Positions 45,556 through 58,823 of a DNA stretch of 64,000 nucleotides are shown here, in pieces. The DNA lies in assembly GCA_018340805.1 (NCBI GenBank), contig JACMZG010001870.1, positions 21,025,353 to 21,089,352 of the forward strand, read 5' to 3'. Position numbers and translations under genes: made by a program. Every line of letters begins with the position of its first letter. The stretch's first letter is position 1. The stretch is from Microvelia longipes. Taxonomy: Eukaryota > Arthropoda > Insecta > Hemiptera > Veliidae. The notes under the pieces are model-generated. The model saw only the letters and a list, made by a program, of their open reading frames with translations. It searched no databases and had not been told where the DNA came from.

Positions 45556-45942
45556 TTTATTCATTTAACATTTAACTGCTAAGTTGTGGAACTAGCATTC
45601 TAACTAACATTCTTAAATTGTAGAAAGTTTATACATCATTCTGGCTTTACCTAAAATTTAAATAATGTTTAAATTAAACAGTGTGAAGAAAAATCAAACT
45701 TTTATAACTTTTCTTCGACTTAATCTTCTCTTTTATAGAAAATTTTTTGTGAAAAAATTGCTAAACTTTAATATCTTGTAATCTTTCTTTTTAAACCCCT
45801 TTTCTCTTTAGTAAGTACACATTTCTTATATCTAGCATTGCATTCTGAATTAGATTAGTTGTAGTTGTTTTTCTGCTTTTGTTTTTTACATGTTTGTTTA
45901 CACACGCATGTTCAAAATCACATATACATTGGAAACACATAG
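45556..45942. other. Channel intron, 3' end
   Basis: AT-rich sequence before the acceptor ACACATAG at 45942. No other feature. Confidence 0.5.
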
Positions 45943-46194
45943 ATACCGGCTAATTTGGAATACATTGGCCAGGGTAGTGAAGGCGATGTCGAAGAGATAA
46001 TTATAGGAAAACCATCTTACCTCGATATACATCATGAATCGATGGAACTTCATGTTTATCCTGATAGAGATTTCAGAGAGTCACCTGAGAGTTCTGTTAG
46101 CCCTGAAGTTATTTTAGTACCTCCACCTTATTCTGAACCTGGTACTCCATCTTTAACTGAACCACAACCTGATAATAAACAAGAAAAACTTCAG
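45943..46194 (+). CDS. Cav3 channel: C-terminal exon with a PPxY motif
   Basis: This exon of 84 codons is phase 0 at both ends (acceptor ACACATAG, donor GTATAA). It encodes IPANLEYIGQGSEGDVEEII, an acidic middle, then a Ser/Pro-rich stretch with VPPPYSEPGTPSLTEP. PPPY at 46120-46131 fits the PPxY consensus for WW domains such as those of Nedd4-family ubiquitin ligases. That the tail is joined here follows from phase agreement with the flanking exons; the sequence itself is divergent and no family signature other than composition is visible. Confidence 0.82.
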
Positions 46195-47229
46195 GTATAA
46201 TTCATTTTAATAAATTTTTAATAAAAAACCTACATTAAAAATGTTAAGGAGAACCATAAAGGTATTAATACAACTGTACAAAAATACTTTTCTATGACCC
46301 TTTATGCCTCCTTTCACTAGTATGTTTGATATTATTGGTTTTATATTTTATAAGTAGTCTTGTTTGATTTTTGAAAGCAAGAGATGTTAGTAATAGCTAA
46401 TGTTTGACTAAAAGTGTGCTTTCATTATTCTTTTCTATCTTCTCCCACTTGTGCATTGTTTTAGTGTTTGAATAAAGTAGACTTAACTATACAACAATAA
46501 ATGTTTCAAATAAATAGAATATAATTTTAAAAAAATTAACCAAGCATAACACACACAAATTAATTTGTATACATAACTGTTTATAAAGAATTATTCATCT
46601 TCAGTGTTTTACAAACATATTTTAGAAATGGATTATCTTGTTTTGATCATTATTTAGACCATTTGAAACAAAGAGATTAACAAGAGTATATTGCAGATCC
46701 AAATTTTCTTCAAATTAATTTTTATTATAATCAAATTTCATCAGATGTGTCAAGTGATTCCATAGTTCTAATCTCATATAAAAGGGCAGGTTTCAAACTA
46801 TTTAAAACGGGGAATCTATTTTTCTGATCGTTGCATCATTCTAATCCCTGCAAAATTCTTTTAGCCATTTGAAACATATACTTTATTTCAGCCAATCTTC
46901 AAGAAAAAGTTCTTGAGCTCCTTAACATACATTACTTTACTAAAATTTCTTATTATAATTACATTCAAATTACATAAACATAGTGCTTAGTTATAAAATC
47001 TTTCTGAATAATTAAAAAAATGTAAGTTTCTCTTAAATATTTTTATTCTAATATCTTTAAACCAGATAATAAAAGCCATTTGAATTAATTTATTAATACT
47101 AGGGGATAACGCTTTAGCTAAAGCGTTAAGAAACTAAATTTGGTATTAAGATTATTATTAGCATATTCTATGCTTATAAAATAATCAAATAAAATTATAA
47201 CTTGTGTAAACTAATAATGTATTTTTTAG
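46195..47229. other. Last channel intron (1035 nt)
   Basis: AT-rich. A perfect 20-bp palindrome, AACGCTTTAGCTAAAGCGTT, lies at 47108-47127, about 100 bp before the last exon. Confidence 0.5.
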
Positions 47230-47412
47230 GTTAGCCCGGGTGGTCAAAGAGTGCGAATTCGTCTCTGTGATACTCGTGTTGATTCCGGCATAGGCGATGA
47301 AAAGCACAGCCAGGAATCGCAACCATCTAACACTTGTGACCCTCCGGAAGACGCCCCTACCACTGTATCCCAACAACAATCTCAACCCACATCTCAGCAA
47401 ACTGTATCTTAG
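47230..47412 (+). CDS. Cav3 channel: last exon and stop
   Basis: Starting after ATTTTTTAGG's AG in phase 0, this exon has 60 codons and a TAG at 47410-47412. It encodes VSPGGQRVRIRLCDTRVDSG, then IGDEKHSQES and a Pro/Gln/Ser/Thr-rich end finishing SQQTVS. DSGIGD resembles the DSGxxS phosphodegron with Asp in the last place, an observation only. GC content and codon use are higher than in the flanks. With the five preceding exons the window encodes 357 whole codons of the channel. Confidence 0.88.
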   Translation, partial: VSPGGQRVRIRLCDTRVDSGIGDEKHSQESQPSNTCDPPEDAPTTVSQQQSQPTSQQTVS

Positions 47413-48289
47413 TGAATATATATCATCTTATTCATTCCTTTAAAATTGTCAGCTGTAAAACCTTTTCATAAAATATTTGCAAAATCTATGACGGTATTAA
47501 TTTAAAGTAAAAAAATTAATATTATCTATAAAGCAGTACCTAAACTGAAAAAAATTAATAACTTATTTTTCATATTCTAGTCATTTTATTCTTGTCCTAA
47601 TTTAATAAAAAGAAAATCACTCATTTTTTTAAGTTATCAATTTCTTTACTTAAATGCTGTGTACCTTATGTATAATTAAATGATTGTTTTAAGTTTATCA
47701 TAATTATTGCATTAAATTTTATCATATTTACTAATTAATGTTCCCATAACATTTTTAAGATACTTTAAATTCTTTAGACTCCTTAGTTACAGTTTGTGAG
47801 ACATAGCTTCCTTCTGATTCTTTAAAGTATATAAAATATTTGGTTTTGAGAATAATATCTCTTACTATTAAAAAAAAGTTTAAGGGCCAATTTAATTTAT
47901 TTTTGGCTAATTTGATGTCAATTTTACCTTTTTTGAAGTATAGATAAAGTTTTAAAAATAATAAATTATTTAGTTTTTTATTATTCAGGGTTTTTTCAAG
48001 TTAAAATGTGTTGTATATTTTTAGTTATAAAATAATTGATATATTAAAAAATTAATTTGTATTTTCATATGAATTTATTTTGATTTCTATTACTTTTTCT
48101 TTGTTTAAGCTTGAGGTTGTGGATGCCAAAGATCATATTATTTTCAATGTGCTACTAAGTTTGAATAGTTTATGAATGACTTGTATATTCTGGATTAGCT
48201 CCATTTTTTTAAGAATCAGTTGGGAGTAAGCCAAAATACTATCTGACTATCTGTTTAATAAATATTCTCTTTTTTCAATGAATGATTAA
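47413..48289 (+). other. Presumed 3' UTR of the Cav3 gene and downstream AT-rich DNA
   Basis: No open frame follows the stop. The first AATAAA is at 47604-47609, about 190 nt after the stop, and would be the nearest polyadenylation signal; another AATAAA occurs near 48257. Which is used cannot be told. Confidence 0.55.
47604..47609 (+). promoter_or_regulatory. Candidate polyadenylation signal AATAAA
   Basis: First canonical AATAAA downstream of the channel stop codon, in T/A-rich context. The AT-rich background makes chance occurrence likely. Confidence 0.35.
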
Positions 48290-48365
<76 letters not shown>

Positions 48366-48383
48366 ATATATATATATGGTTCA

Positions 48384-48422
<39 letters not shown>

Positions 48423-48432
48423 TCTGAACCAT
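48290..48432. repeat. (TA)n array with an inverted GGTTCAGAAT / ATTCTGAACC frame
   Basis: Two TA arrays are separated by TGGTTCAGAAT (48377-48387), and the second is closed by ATTCTGAACCA (48421-48431), the exact complement. The second half can fold into one long hairpin. Confidence 0.9.
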
Positions 48433-51134
48433 TATGATTAGTATACCAGTAAAAATCAATGCTGAAAATAAGAAAAGTTATAAATAAATCCCCTAGTACT
48501 GTAAATATTATACATATAAAATTAGATAAATAGTTGAAAAGTGTAAATATAACCAAAAAATAGGTTTGTTTAAAAACAAAATGTTGTTAGATATTGTTAA
48601 CTAGGATTTATACGGTTGTAATTATAAATAAATTATAACAAATATTAATGATTATTTTTATCAAAGTAATATCAATTAAAATAAAGAATTTCCATTTTAA
48701 AAATGATGGTATTGAATTCATAGATGTTTTTTGTATAAAAGTGGCTGAAGATGAATTTCAGAAAAATAATAGATAAAATAAAATTTAAACTTTCATTATA
48801 ATTTAAGATAATAGTGACCTAGTGAATATTGTCCATTTTAACCCAAGCTACTGAATGATTCCCTTGGCAAACCCAAAGAAAAAAAGTTTAGGGAATGAGG
48901 GATTTAATTGTCATTAATCATGAAGCTTTAGTGAAGTGAAACAACTTGCACCAGTGGCATTATTTACATGGTTCATTCTAAAAATTTGTCTTCAAAAGGA
49001 AGAAATACAACTATAAAGCAAAGAAAATTATGTTTTATTTGTTTATATTATTTTTATGGTTGATGTATTTATTCTTTATATTATTTATTGTACAACTTTC
49101 TTTATTTAAAATGTAATAAATTATTTTTGACAGTATTTGCCTCCTTTTCAATTAAATAAGATGATAGGTGTTCATCATCAGAAAATAACTCGTCAATTTT
49201 AACATCATTTTAATCTTTACGAAAACTAACAAACAATAATTTTACTCAAATTGGGAAGAAACCCAATTAATTATTCAAGTTATGTTAAAATAACAAAACA
49301 TAGATGGGATTTTAAAATCAGTCCTAACGAAATAAGTGTGTTTATTCAAAAAATATACCTACGTTTCTAAATCTTTTTGTTATAACTTTAAAATTATGTT
49401 GGCTAAACTGTTTTATAGGCCCTATTTCTTTACTTCATGGTTTTTTGTTCTTCTTTTTATTCCTTGGCTCGATGACCCATGTTATAATGGGGGACATCAT
49501 TATATGTATACTCATGAATGAATTAAAACTAAAGAAAAGGTGCTTATTTTGTTAAATTTGTTGTAATTATTAAAAAATACCTGTGGTAAAGGTGTTCTTA
49601 AACACCAGTCCAATACTAAATAGTCTCATAACCACCCTAAGTCGAGACTCAAAGCCTTGTTTTTTAACATCTTTCTGGCACTGATGATTTACCTTTAGTT
49701 GATGGAAAGCCAGTTATGCTTTATTTTAAATAAATATTTACATTAGTGAAGAGGCTTATTTTATTATAGTTATACAAAAAAAAACAGCGACTCTACCTTG
49801 TATAATTTTCATTTTAAACATCTATGAATTCTCATCTCTAATTGGATCTGAAGATCCATTTTCATAACAAGTTTCTTGTTAAAATTCTTGTTTACAAATA
49901 AAATAGTTATACAAAATTATTGTAAATCTTTAACAAAAAAAAGTTGTAAAATCAAAATTCAAAAATTGTTATCTTTCCATTACATATTATTAGTTTCATG
50001 AAGCATTCAATATTTTATTTTTTATTTATTTTGTGTGTGTTTATTTCTCTATTATTAGTTTTAAATAAGACAACATTTTTTTAACCCACAATGCCTAAAG
50101 GAAACAAGGGTTTTCTGAATGGTTTTGAACTTGTTATATTAGTACCTAAATATAACCTGCTTCCTTTGTTAAAATTATGAATATAAAAATAACAACCTTT
50201 TGCATTAAATTTTGATTCTTCATGTAATTTTTATTGCACTGGTGTAATAAAAATAATCTGGTTGCAATAGCATGGTTTTTTATGTTTTCCGTGATATTTG
50301 GCTTTTCCGACGAAAGGTTGGTCTGAATGAGCTAAACTGGTCTTAATAGATTCTAGAGTAGGACACCAAACTCGGCAAAATATAGCTTGGCACCACTCAA
50401 CCGATTTATAAGTTTATTGGCAAGGTCATAAAGTAAGTTAATGATGCCAACCGTGATCATACAGTAGGTCTGAAGATGTCTATGAGCTTAATTTTCATGC
50501 AAATTTTATCTTCATCTGGAAAGGTCTTTGGGAGTTAGTTCATCTGAAATAGTTTGGAAATCAGGAGCCCTTAAATAATTCATCCCTGTCACTCCTACCA
50601 TGTGAACTACCTCATAGGCATCATTTTCTAAAACTTGAAGATCAATGTGTTATTTTCTACCTGATTACAATTCCAGGTCTGGGAAATATCACCCCAAATC
50701 CCATTTAAATGTTATTTATTCTTAAAATACATCTATTTGACCCCTTTGTCACAATTTTTTGTCAAGGACTCTTGGATTTATAACTGCATGTTGCTTTCCA
50801 AATATAATATTTCCTATTCTATGCCAAGGTGCTATACTATATCATGACATCTTGTTGATGCTATAATTTGCCTCACATTAATATCTTTTCATTGATTATG
50901 TTTATGTTTAAATATCTTTTACTTAAATGGACAGCTAAATGTAAGCCTTTGTTTTTAAAATCTTTTTTGATTTAATAAAAAGTTAAAAATTTGAATTTAT
51001 GTAATTGAGCAATAACTACACATAAAAAATCATACTGAAAGTTTAAAATGAAATAAACCCAGTAAGATATAATTGTGGTAGGATATAAATTATAAACTTT
51101 GAGCAATTTTTACCCATTTGTTTAATTTCACTGG
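48433..51134. other. AT-rich intergenic sequence
   Basis: No gene is supported. A slightly less AT-rich stretch at 50290-50560 has no recognisable frame. The frame 49336-49521 is phenylalanine/tyrosine rich, as expected of T-rich sequence. Confidence 0.45.
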
Positions 51135-51164
51135 ATTATATATATATATGTATTATATATATAT

Positions 51165-51245
<81 letters not shown>

Positions 51246-51246
51246 T
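51135..51246. repeat. (TA)n microsatellite
   Basis: About 110 bp of TA dinucleotides with a few ATTATA interruptions at the 5' side. Confidence 0.95.
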
Positions 51247-52399
51247 CTAGATTAGGACAAAGATCCTAAGAATTCAAAGGTATATCAATCAGTATATTAA
51301 TATTCTATTCACACAAAATATTTCTCTTCAGTTCTGATATTAAGAGTTGAACTTAACAAAAGCTCTAAAGCCTTTTGAGTGAAACGATTCTTTTGGTCAA
51401 AATAAAAAACCTAGATGAATCCTTTCCCTCGGAGGGTTTTGACTCTTTTGACGAAACGATCTGAATACTAGGACTGAAATTTTAGTGAATTCTAAAAACA
51501 TTGTTAATTTATTTCACCACAAGATAAGTTATTTTACAACTTTTTCTCCAAAACTTAATCCATTAGATTAAAAAACATTTTAAATTAACAATTGGGTCAG
51601 TTATCTCTTAAAAATGTGGTAAAATGGGTGAAAATTAACAATATTATAAAATAACCTTTTATTTTGTATATAGTATTTAGTTACCAAAATAGTTCATAAA
51701 AACCGATTCCTTTTTTATGAAAGTAGTTTATTATTAAGTATTAGAATAATTAATGTTGCAATGCAACTTTCAAAGTAATGCCTATGGTGTGAATAAAATA
51801 AAAACCAATCATTACAAATTAGAAATATTTATACAGTAGTTGGTCTAATAATTTTTAGTGGTTGTGGTAAGTTTAATTTTCCATTTATTTGAAATATTTT
51901 TTTTAAACCTTAGATCTCAATTTCACCTTAATTTACTTCAATCTTTCGCTTTTTGCATAATCAAAAAGCATTTCTGAAAATAACTTTTTATATAATACAT
52001 CATGTATAAGTGTTAAAAAAAGTAACAGCTTTGTAAAAAGTTTTTACTTCTACGATTTTTAATTCTTTTAAAAAATCTGTTAATGCACTATATTAAATAT
52101 ATTAATAAATAAAAATTTATTTCCATGTTATTTTTATGTATTTATCAACCCATTTAAATTATTTCTATCATGAAAATTGTCATTAATATAATTAGATACT
52201 TATATATTTGTCTTGTACAATGATTATAATTAATGGAAAATCCTACCACTAATAGCTTTAGATTTTTTTATGATTTTGTTAAAATTACCTTACTGTGTAG
52301 TTTAGTGGAAATCAAATAAGTCAGGAAAAGTCTTTTAATTGATAATAAATAATGCAAATCCTTAAAATCTTAATTAGAATAAGAACCGTTAATTCTCGC
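51247..52399. other. AT-rich intergenic sequence
   Basis: No feature supported. Confidence 0.45.
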
Positions 52400-55300
52400 A
52401 GTTATATTTATTTCAAAAATTACTCTCTCTCGATAATAATGAAGCGCAGAAGTAAGAAAAGGCTAGCTGACACAATGTTGGCTCTCTAATCTACAAATAA
52501 ATCTCGTCACCAACACGTGCTGGATGCTGCTATCACGATGTCGAGCAGACGTCAATGAAAGAATGTGTGGTCTTATAATAAACCTTTTTATATATTTTAA
52601 TAACTTTAAAACATGAAACTTCTCGCTGAACATTTATAAAAGAAGTAATGATAAACATCCGCTGTATAAATTTGATCCAGATTATACAAAACACGTTAAA
52701 GTACATCACATAGTGATTACCTGTTCGCCTGAAATTATAAAGAAGTATTAATATATTATATGTATCTCTCACCTTACATTCTCCTGTGTCTGTGTAATGG
52801 AATAGAGGTGCTTAAGTTATAAGTCAAATGTCCACTCACTGTCACGCTGAGATGTAAAAAAAACTCCTAGATAATGTTATAATTTTTTTTCAGAACCAGA
52901 TGGATAGATTTATAGCGCTGGTTTGCTCTAGCTCTAGATATTGGATCTATTATATATTATATAAGCAGAATATCTGCACGCATAGAGATACTCAACTGTA
53001 AAGTATAACTAGAGAAGATCAACGGTGTCAACCTTGTAACGAGTATTTGTGTAATTATAAAAAATAAGCGTTGAAATCGGAACATAATAGTAACCAAGGA
53101 TAGATTTCCAATACAAACTATAATAAAAACCTGATTTCTTCTAAATCTAACCACTAACCCAAAAACATAAAAAAAGAATTAATAATACAATCTTTCTAGT
53201 CGTACGTAAAATAAAGATTGTAGTATCCGCAACTATAATAGAAATAAATAATATAACTAAAGAAATGTGTACATGCGTAGGAAATTCTTTTAGAAACTAA
53301 AATGTGATTCGGGAAACTGAGAATATCTTGTATTTAGTAGTCCTATCCTCTCTCACTCGTCATTTCTTCCACATGAAAACAGAGTGGTGCTCCAGCCAGA
53401 AACCGTCGTAAAGGACAAATGTTTAAATGTATACAAAGGCTTCTACTAGTGGTCGTCATTGATCTTATTCTAAAGGATCTAAAGTATTCTAATTATAATC
53501 TTGAAAATTATACATGATCAAAGACCTTAAGTTTATGGATTAAAGTTTAGTTTATGTAACCAAACCATGTTATGTTACATATGATTATAAATCATTATCT
53601 GATTTATTAAAATTCTCCCAAATTTAGTGACTTAATCCAAAATGGAGAATTTTTCTCGTCCTATATTTAATAATATATGTTATTCTTTTTATTCACTAAC
53701 CATTTTTAAAATTTAGCTCTATTATTAATCATAAATATCATAGTATGTAAGAAGTTAAGATTTACTCCAAAATATTAAAATATAATTTATGTTATTATTA
53801 ATTAAATATAAATAATTTATGAGTTAAATGGGTAATAATTTAAATTGATATACGTTTCACCCTAACACGTATGATACATAGTTTAATTATCAGAGAAGGC
53901 CCTTTATGAGCGAAAAGATGAGAGCATGATGAAAATATTATATGAATTATATTGGATGTGTTACCCATTTATTATTCGCAGGAACGTCAATGGTAGTGAC
54001 TAAAATATAGCGCGAAATGAATAGTATATAGTTGTAGTAATTTTTTTAGAAAACTCCTACAGCTGCAGGTTACAACTAAGTAAAAATATTGGGATTAAGC
54101 CATTGGAGAGAATTGTAACCATATCCCCCTTTTGCAGACTATCGATTTAGTTTCTTCCTCTTTTACATCTTACCGACTAGTGCACCACATAATAAGACGA
54201 CTTATCCTCGTGCATAATTACGATGTACCTCACATATGTATTGTAAAGTTTATAGAATATAAGTTGATCCTCAGATTTGGCAACTGACAAGTAAATTTTA
54301 GTTAGAAGAATACTTTCATAAAAGATAGTGAGAATAACTACCCTAATCTCTTGGTGAAAAAGGTTAACAGATGATCTCGTACATATAACACAATAGTTCA
54401 GGTCAAAGATCTTAAATAGGCTAGCAACGATCTCAGAAGGAACTGTCCCAACTAAACTCTAGCAGATTCCTCTTATAGAATTGTATCTTTTCGATAATGA
54501 GATAACTGAACAATTCAGTAACACGTTACACGAGGCCGAAAGAATGTCCTAGTAGTATATCAAATATAATACAGATCGCAGCAATGTTAGAGCAAACACT
54601 TAGTATCTTGCTGATACAGGTATCGAATACCTACCCGTACAAAATATTTATTAGTGTGCGAGATTATTATAATTGTTCATCAGATTAAAGATAAAGAACA
54701 ACTATGTTAAAAAAAAGATAAATTCGGCGCATAAAAATCTTTTCGTCCATCAACGCCAACCTACTGCAACCTGGATACGTAAACAAGGATCGTTCTTGAC
54801 AGAAGCGTATACAATAAGGACCTATTATCGTTAATAAAAGAGAGGCCGTAATAATAGTAGTTATAAGTTAACACCTCTGGCAGAATAATATTTTTTTAAT
54901 ATGAGTGTAGCTTTACGTAAATTGAAATCTTTCCATGGAGTCACATTCTCATGTATAAGCTGATGCTCTCTGATATTAGATCTTTCTGTCACATGAGGTC
55001 CTCGGTACCTCTATCGATTAATTTAAATTTAATATAAATAATTTTCTTTTTGGGTGTGAGTGTTTTTATTTCATGGTTTTTTAATGTGAGATAATTTCAT
55101 TTTTAAGCTTGAATAGATAAAATTTTAAATAAATTATGTGCTGTAGCGGTCGGAGCTCATTGAAAGAGCACTCGTGATTTTCTCATCTACCAAAGTCACC
55201 GCAATCGCCATACGAGGCTTTCTCATTAGGCTAGGGCTGCCATTATAACTCTATCCAAAATATAATACTGTGCCGTTTTCTTTACAAGAAAGATTTAACT

Positions 55301-58300
55301 CATAACTTTAACCTCCATTGTGAGATCTAGAGTAGGTGTAATAAAGCTCTGTGAGCTGACAAAAGTATCATGTCCCAATGCGAAGTGATGTATTTGTAAA
55401 ATTATAACATGAGAGGTCGAGCTACTAGACAGTTGTAGTGGAGTCAAGAACCAAATGTGATATTTGTGTTTTCTTACAACTGGATATGAAAAATATTAAT
55501 GGAAGATGCATAGACCATATGTCGCTTACTGCCTATTACGTGCAATCTCTGATAGGCCTCTTGCCCATTTTATCTGCTCAAAATTAAATGTCTATCACTT
55601 AACTCACAGTAGAAAATCGAAGAGAACAGAATATTAAATATACACAAGGTGCGATATAATATACACTGACCGTCGATCCTGAGACTAAGCTATCATGAAA
55701 TATTTTTACTGAACAGTCCGATTTAATTATCACCAACCTATACGTCGGTGATAGAAACAACCACGATTTAGATATCGGCAAGGATCAATGTTTATTCTGA
55801 GGTTGATCCCAGTGATATGCGAGACTTGATAGTTGAGCCATGAGGACTACCTTATATTTGATTTAGGCAGGGGTAAGCAATAATAAAATTAATAGCGCCA
55901 ATGATGACAACATGTGGACTCTTAAGTTATAGTGCTCAATCATATTAAGGTACTCCTCTCGTAGGACTGATATTTGTTAGATTTCCATCTACGATCCAAT
56001 ATAATTCGAACTACAGATAACTACTCATTTCTTGGAGTTTATCTCAAAAGATATAATATTATATTATTTTAAGTAGTTTAAGTCATTTCAAATAAAATAT
56101 GCAAAATTATATTATTTAAATATCTAATGTAAATTAAAAATATATATGAGAAAATAGATGATATTTACTTGATGAATATAAATTTTATTCTATTTAGTCA
56201 GCCACTCTAGCGAGATAGATCTTACTTTTAATGATCCTCTGCCTCCATTAAGGCAATATTCCAATAACTCACAGAATTTTTATAGAACTATGAGGTGGGG
56301 TTTTGCCCTGCCCCCTCAAAAATTTTTAAAGTTATAGGTATTGTATATAAATAATTTATATTTTAGTTTTTACATAACTACTTAAGTAAAGACATTATTT
56401 ATTGTATATATTCCAATGATATAATTAAACTGTTGATGGATCCCACCCCGAGGCCAAAGGCTCTGAAGATCTCATATCGTGCTAATAGTGTCAATTGTGG
56501 AGCCAGTGACCTTACCCTATTCTCTCGGTGGTGGTAGGGTGAGAATGTTCTAAAGCTCCAGAGTCGTCGATCTAAGCTAACTAGCTTGCGCGGGTTAATC
56601 TAACTTTGCATTATAACAAATCCAAGGTTCAGATTGACCTAGAGTTCAATGATAATCACATCGCAGTGGGATCTGTGCTATATACAGTGTAAAAAGAGAT
56701 TAGATGTATAAATATTATTTATTGTGAGGATAATGAGATCAGAATGTAGTCTAAGTGTCTACCAGTGAAGGAAACATATATTATCTCTTATGAATTTCCC
56801 TTATCACTATGAACCTGGCTTGCTATTATCAGGATCGGCTTAGTACTGTATTATGGGATTTACTGTAATTATCAACTCCATTAAAATACCCAATTGAAGG
56901 TCAGTATGGTACGGGTCTATGAAAATAACTTAGATTGTCTTCCCTGTTACAGCTGAATGTGATGTCATGAAATACATATGAAGATAGTCTTACCCAGTAG
57001 AGACCTGCATTCCTCCGCAAGTCCATAATCAAAACTAAAATATAGTACCGCTAAGTGGTACCAAACGCATATATAATAAACTAAAACTCAAAGACCAATA
57101 TATAACTATTTAATTATATTTAATAATTTGCAGTGTAGGTCTATAATACAGTAACTTTTCAATTCTCAACAGGTGAGGGAAGGGTGAGTTGCAATCCTGT
57201 ACGCTTACAGTAATTGACACACACCACAACACCATCCGGTGCGTGGAAGACAACAACCTCCATGATATAAGCCCGATGAGCGTATCTATTGCTTAGTTAA
57301 TTAATTATTACATACTTATTGACTGGGTGTGTATACAGGCTGTCAATAGAATTATCAAATATAAGGTACAGTATATTCCAATGAGACTCTTGGAGAAAGT
57401 GATACGTGGGTATTAGTAGTGCAGCCTAGACTGGTAGACTAACTCTGGACATACCATCATCCACCTAGAGTAATTTAAAGCCCATCCCTGCTGTAGGGAT
57501 ATTATTCTCAACTCATATTTTCTTTCAAATGATTTTAAGTTCGCTCAGTTTTAGGAATATTAGACTTGGGTTCTCTGTGCTTAAGGCATTATATGAGTAG
57601 GTATTGTGCCAATTAGAAGTCCATCTAAGAACGATGTACAACACCTAATATACTTTCATAACTTTCAAATAATCGAATCTTGTCCAAAATAAGAGACCGA
57701 TGGAGTCAGAGATCAGTATACGACCATGTGACAAGCACTATTAGAGGTATATTACCTTACGCTTCAATATGAACTCCTCGAACCAACTCTTATACTCAAT
57801 TTTTTACTTACTCCAGGTAATTGTGCTAGACTTAGCTCAAGAATGTATAAGTCGAGTAGTGAAGTCATAGTCAATTCTCACAGCGAGGTCTTAGGTAACA
57901 ATCCAACTAATCAACTCCATCGAAGCAACCTACTCGATTTTAGTATACCATTTCATATATCATTACTATATATATGAGAATTATATAATTAATAATAGAT
58001 ACACATGTTATGAAGTTAAGTTAATTCGTACTCTAATACTAATAAGCATCCTCAAATAAAATAAAACGCAATTAATAAACAATTTCTAATCTAAAACTTA
58101 TAAAATTATATGTGATATGTGCTATCATTAAATTTAAATAGTCACTGGTGAGTTCTCTAAAAAAGGTGTCAATACACCTAAAATTGTAATAAGATAACCC
58201 TGCTCTAACTAACAAATACTCACATATATTATAATTACGATAAAATAAAAATCAATATAAATCCATTCTTACATATGTACCATTATCATAGTAATACGTA

Positions 58301-58400
58301 GATAAATGAAGATAATGACGGGTTACCTTAGCCATATCCGACTTACTATCCTGATAGTGTCCTGAAGAAGACTGTTAGTTAAATATTTTAATTAAAGTTT
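52400..58400. other. Compositionally distinct high-complexity block, no genes recognised
   Basis: Compared with its flanks this 6-kb block has higher GC (hand counts of three 60-bp lines starting at 54421, 55141 and 57421 give 42, 48 and 43 percent, against 13 percent at 49021), few A or T runs of five or more, and no repeats I can see. Ordinary AT-rich stretches interrupt it (about 53560-53850, 55021-55140, 56041-56200, 56330-56430, 57945-58300). No frame longer than about 80 codons is open and none has a recognised motif. It may be foreign, mutated, or poorly assembled DNA. Confidence 0.5.
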
Positions 58401-58823
58401 GATAGTAAACAAAACAAGTTTTGAATTGTTTAACAAAAATTAAACGAAAGGAGCTATTCTCATCTGAAGTCTTCTTGACCCTTAGTGTAAACAATAAGTC
58501 GATCTTAAAAATGTTTCGTTCTTAAAATAATTTAATTTATTAGACGAACAATCTCCCTTTGATCTTTGTATTATGTATTGATAAGAAAAATTTATGCAAT
58601 TATTATTATTATTTCGTTGAAAATGTTCTATTTTGAGAGGAAAAAATTTAGAATAATATTAGATTTTGATAGCTCTGTTGCAAAACATTTGGATTAGCTA
58701 AGTGGTAACTATAATATCTGACTCATTATTTTTTATAATGGGTAACTTGAACAGGAAAGAGAAAACCGAGGCTGTAACTTATTTTATCCCATTCATTTAT
58801 AAATTGTTTATTCTTCAATATTT
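58401..58823. other. AT-rich intergenic sequence
   Basis: No feature supported. Confidence 0.4.

Noticed and set aside
47185..47400. 71-codon minus-strand frame
   Set aside because: It is the shadow of the last Cav3 exon on the opposite strand.
48311..48556. 81-codon minus-strand frame of Ile-Tyr repeats
   Set aside because: It is mostly TA microsatellite.
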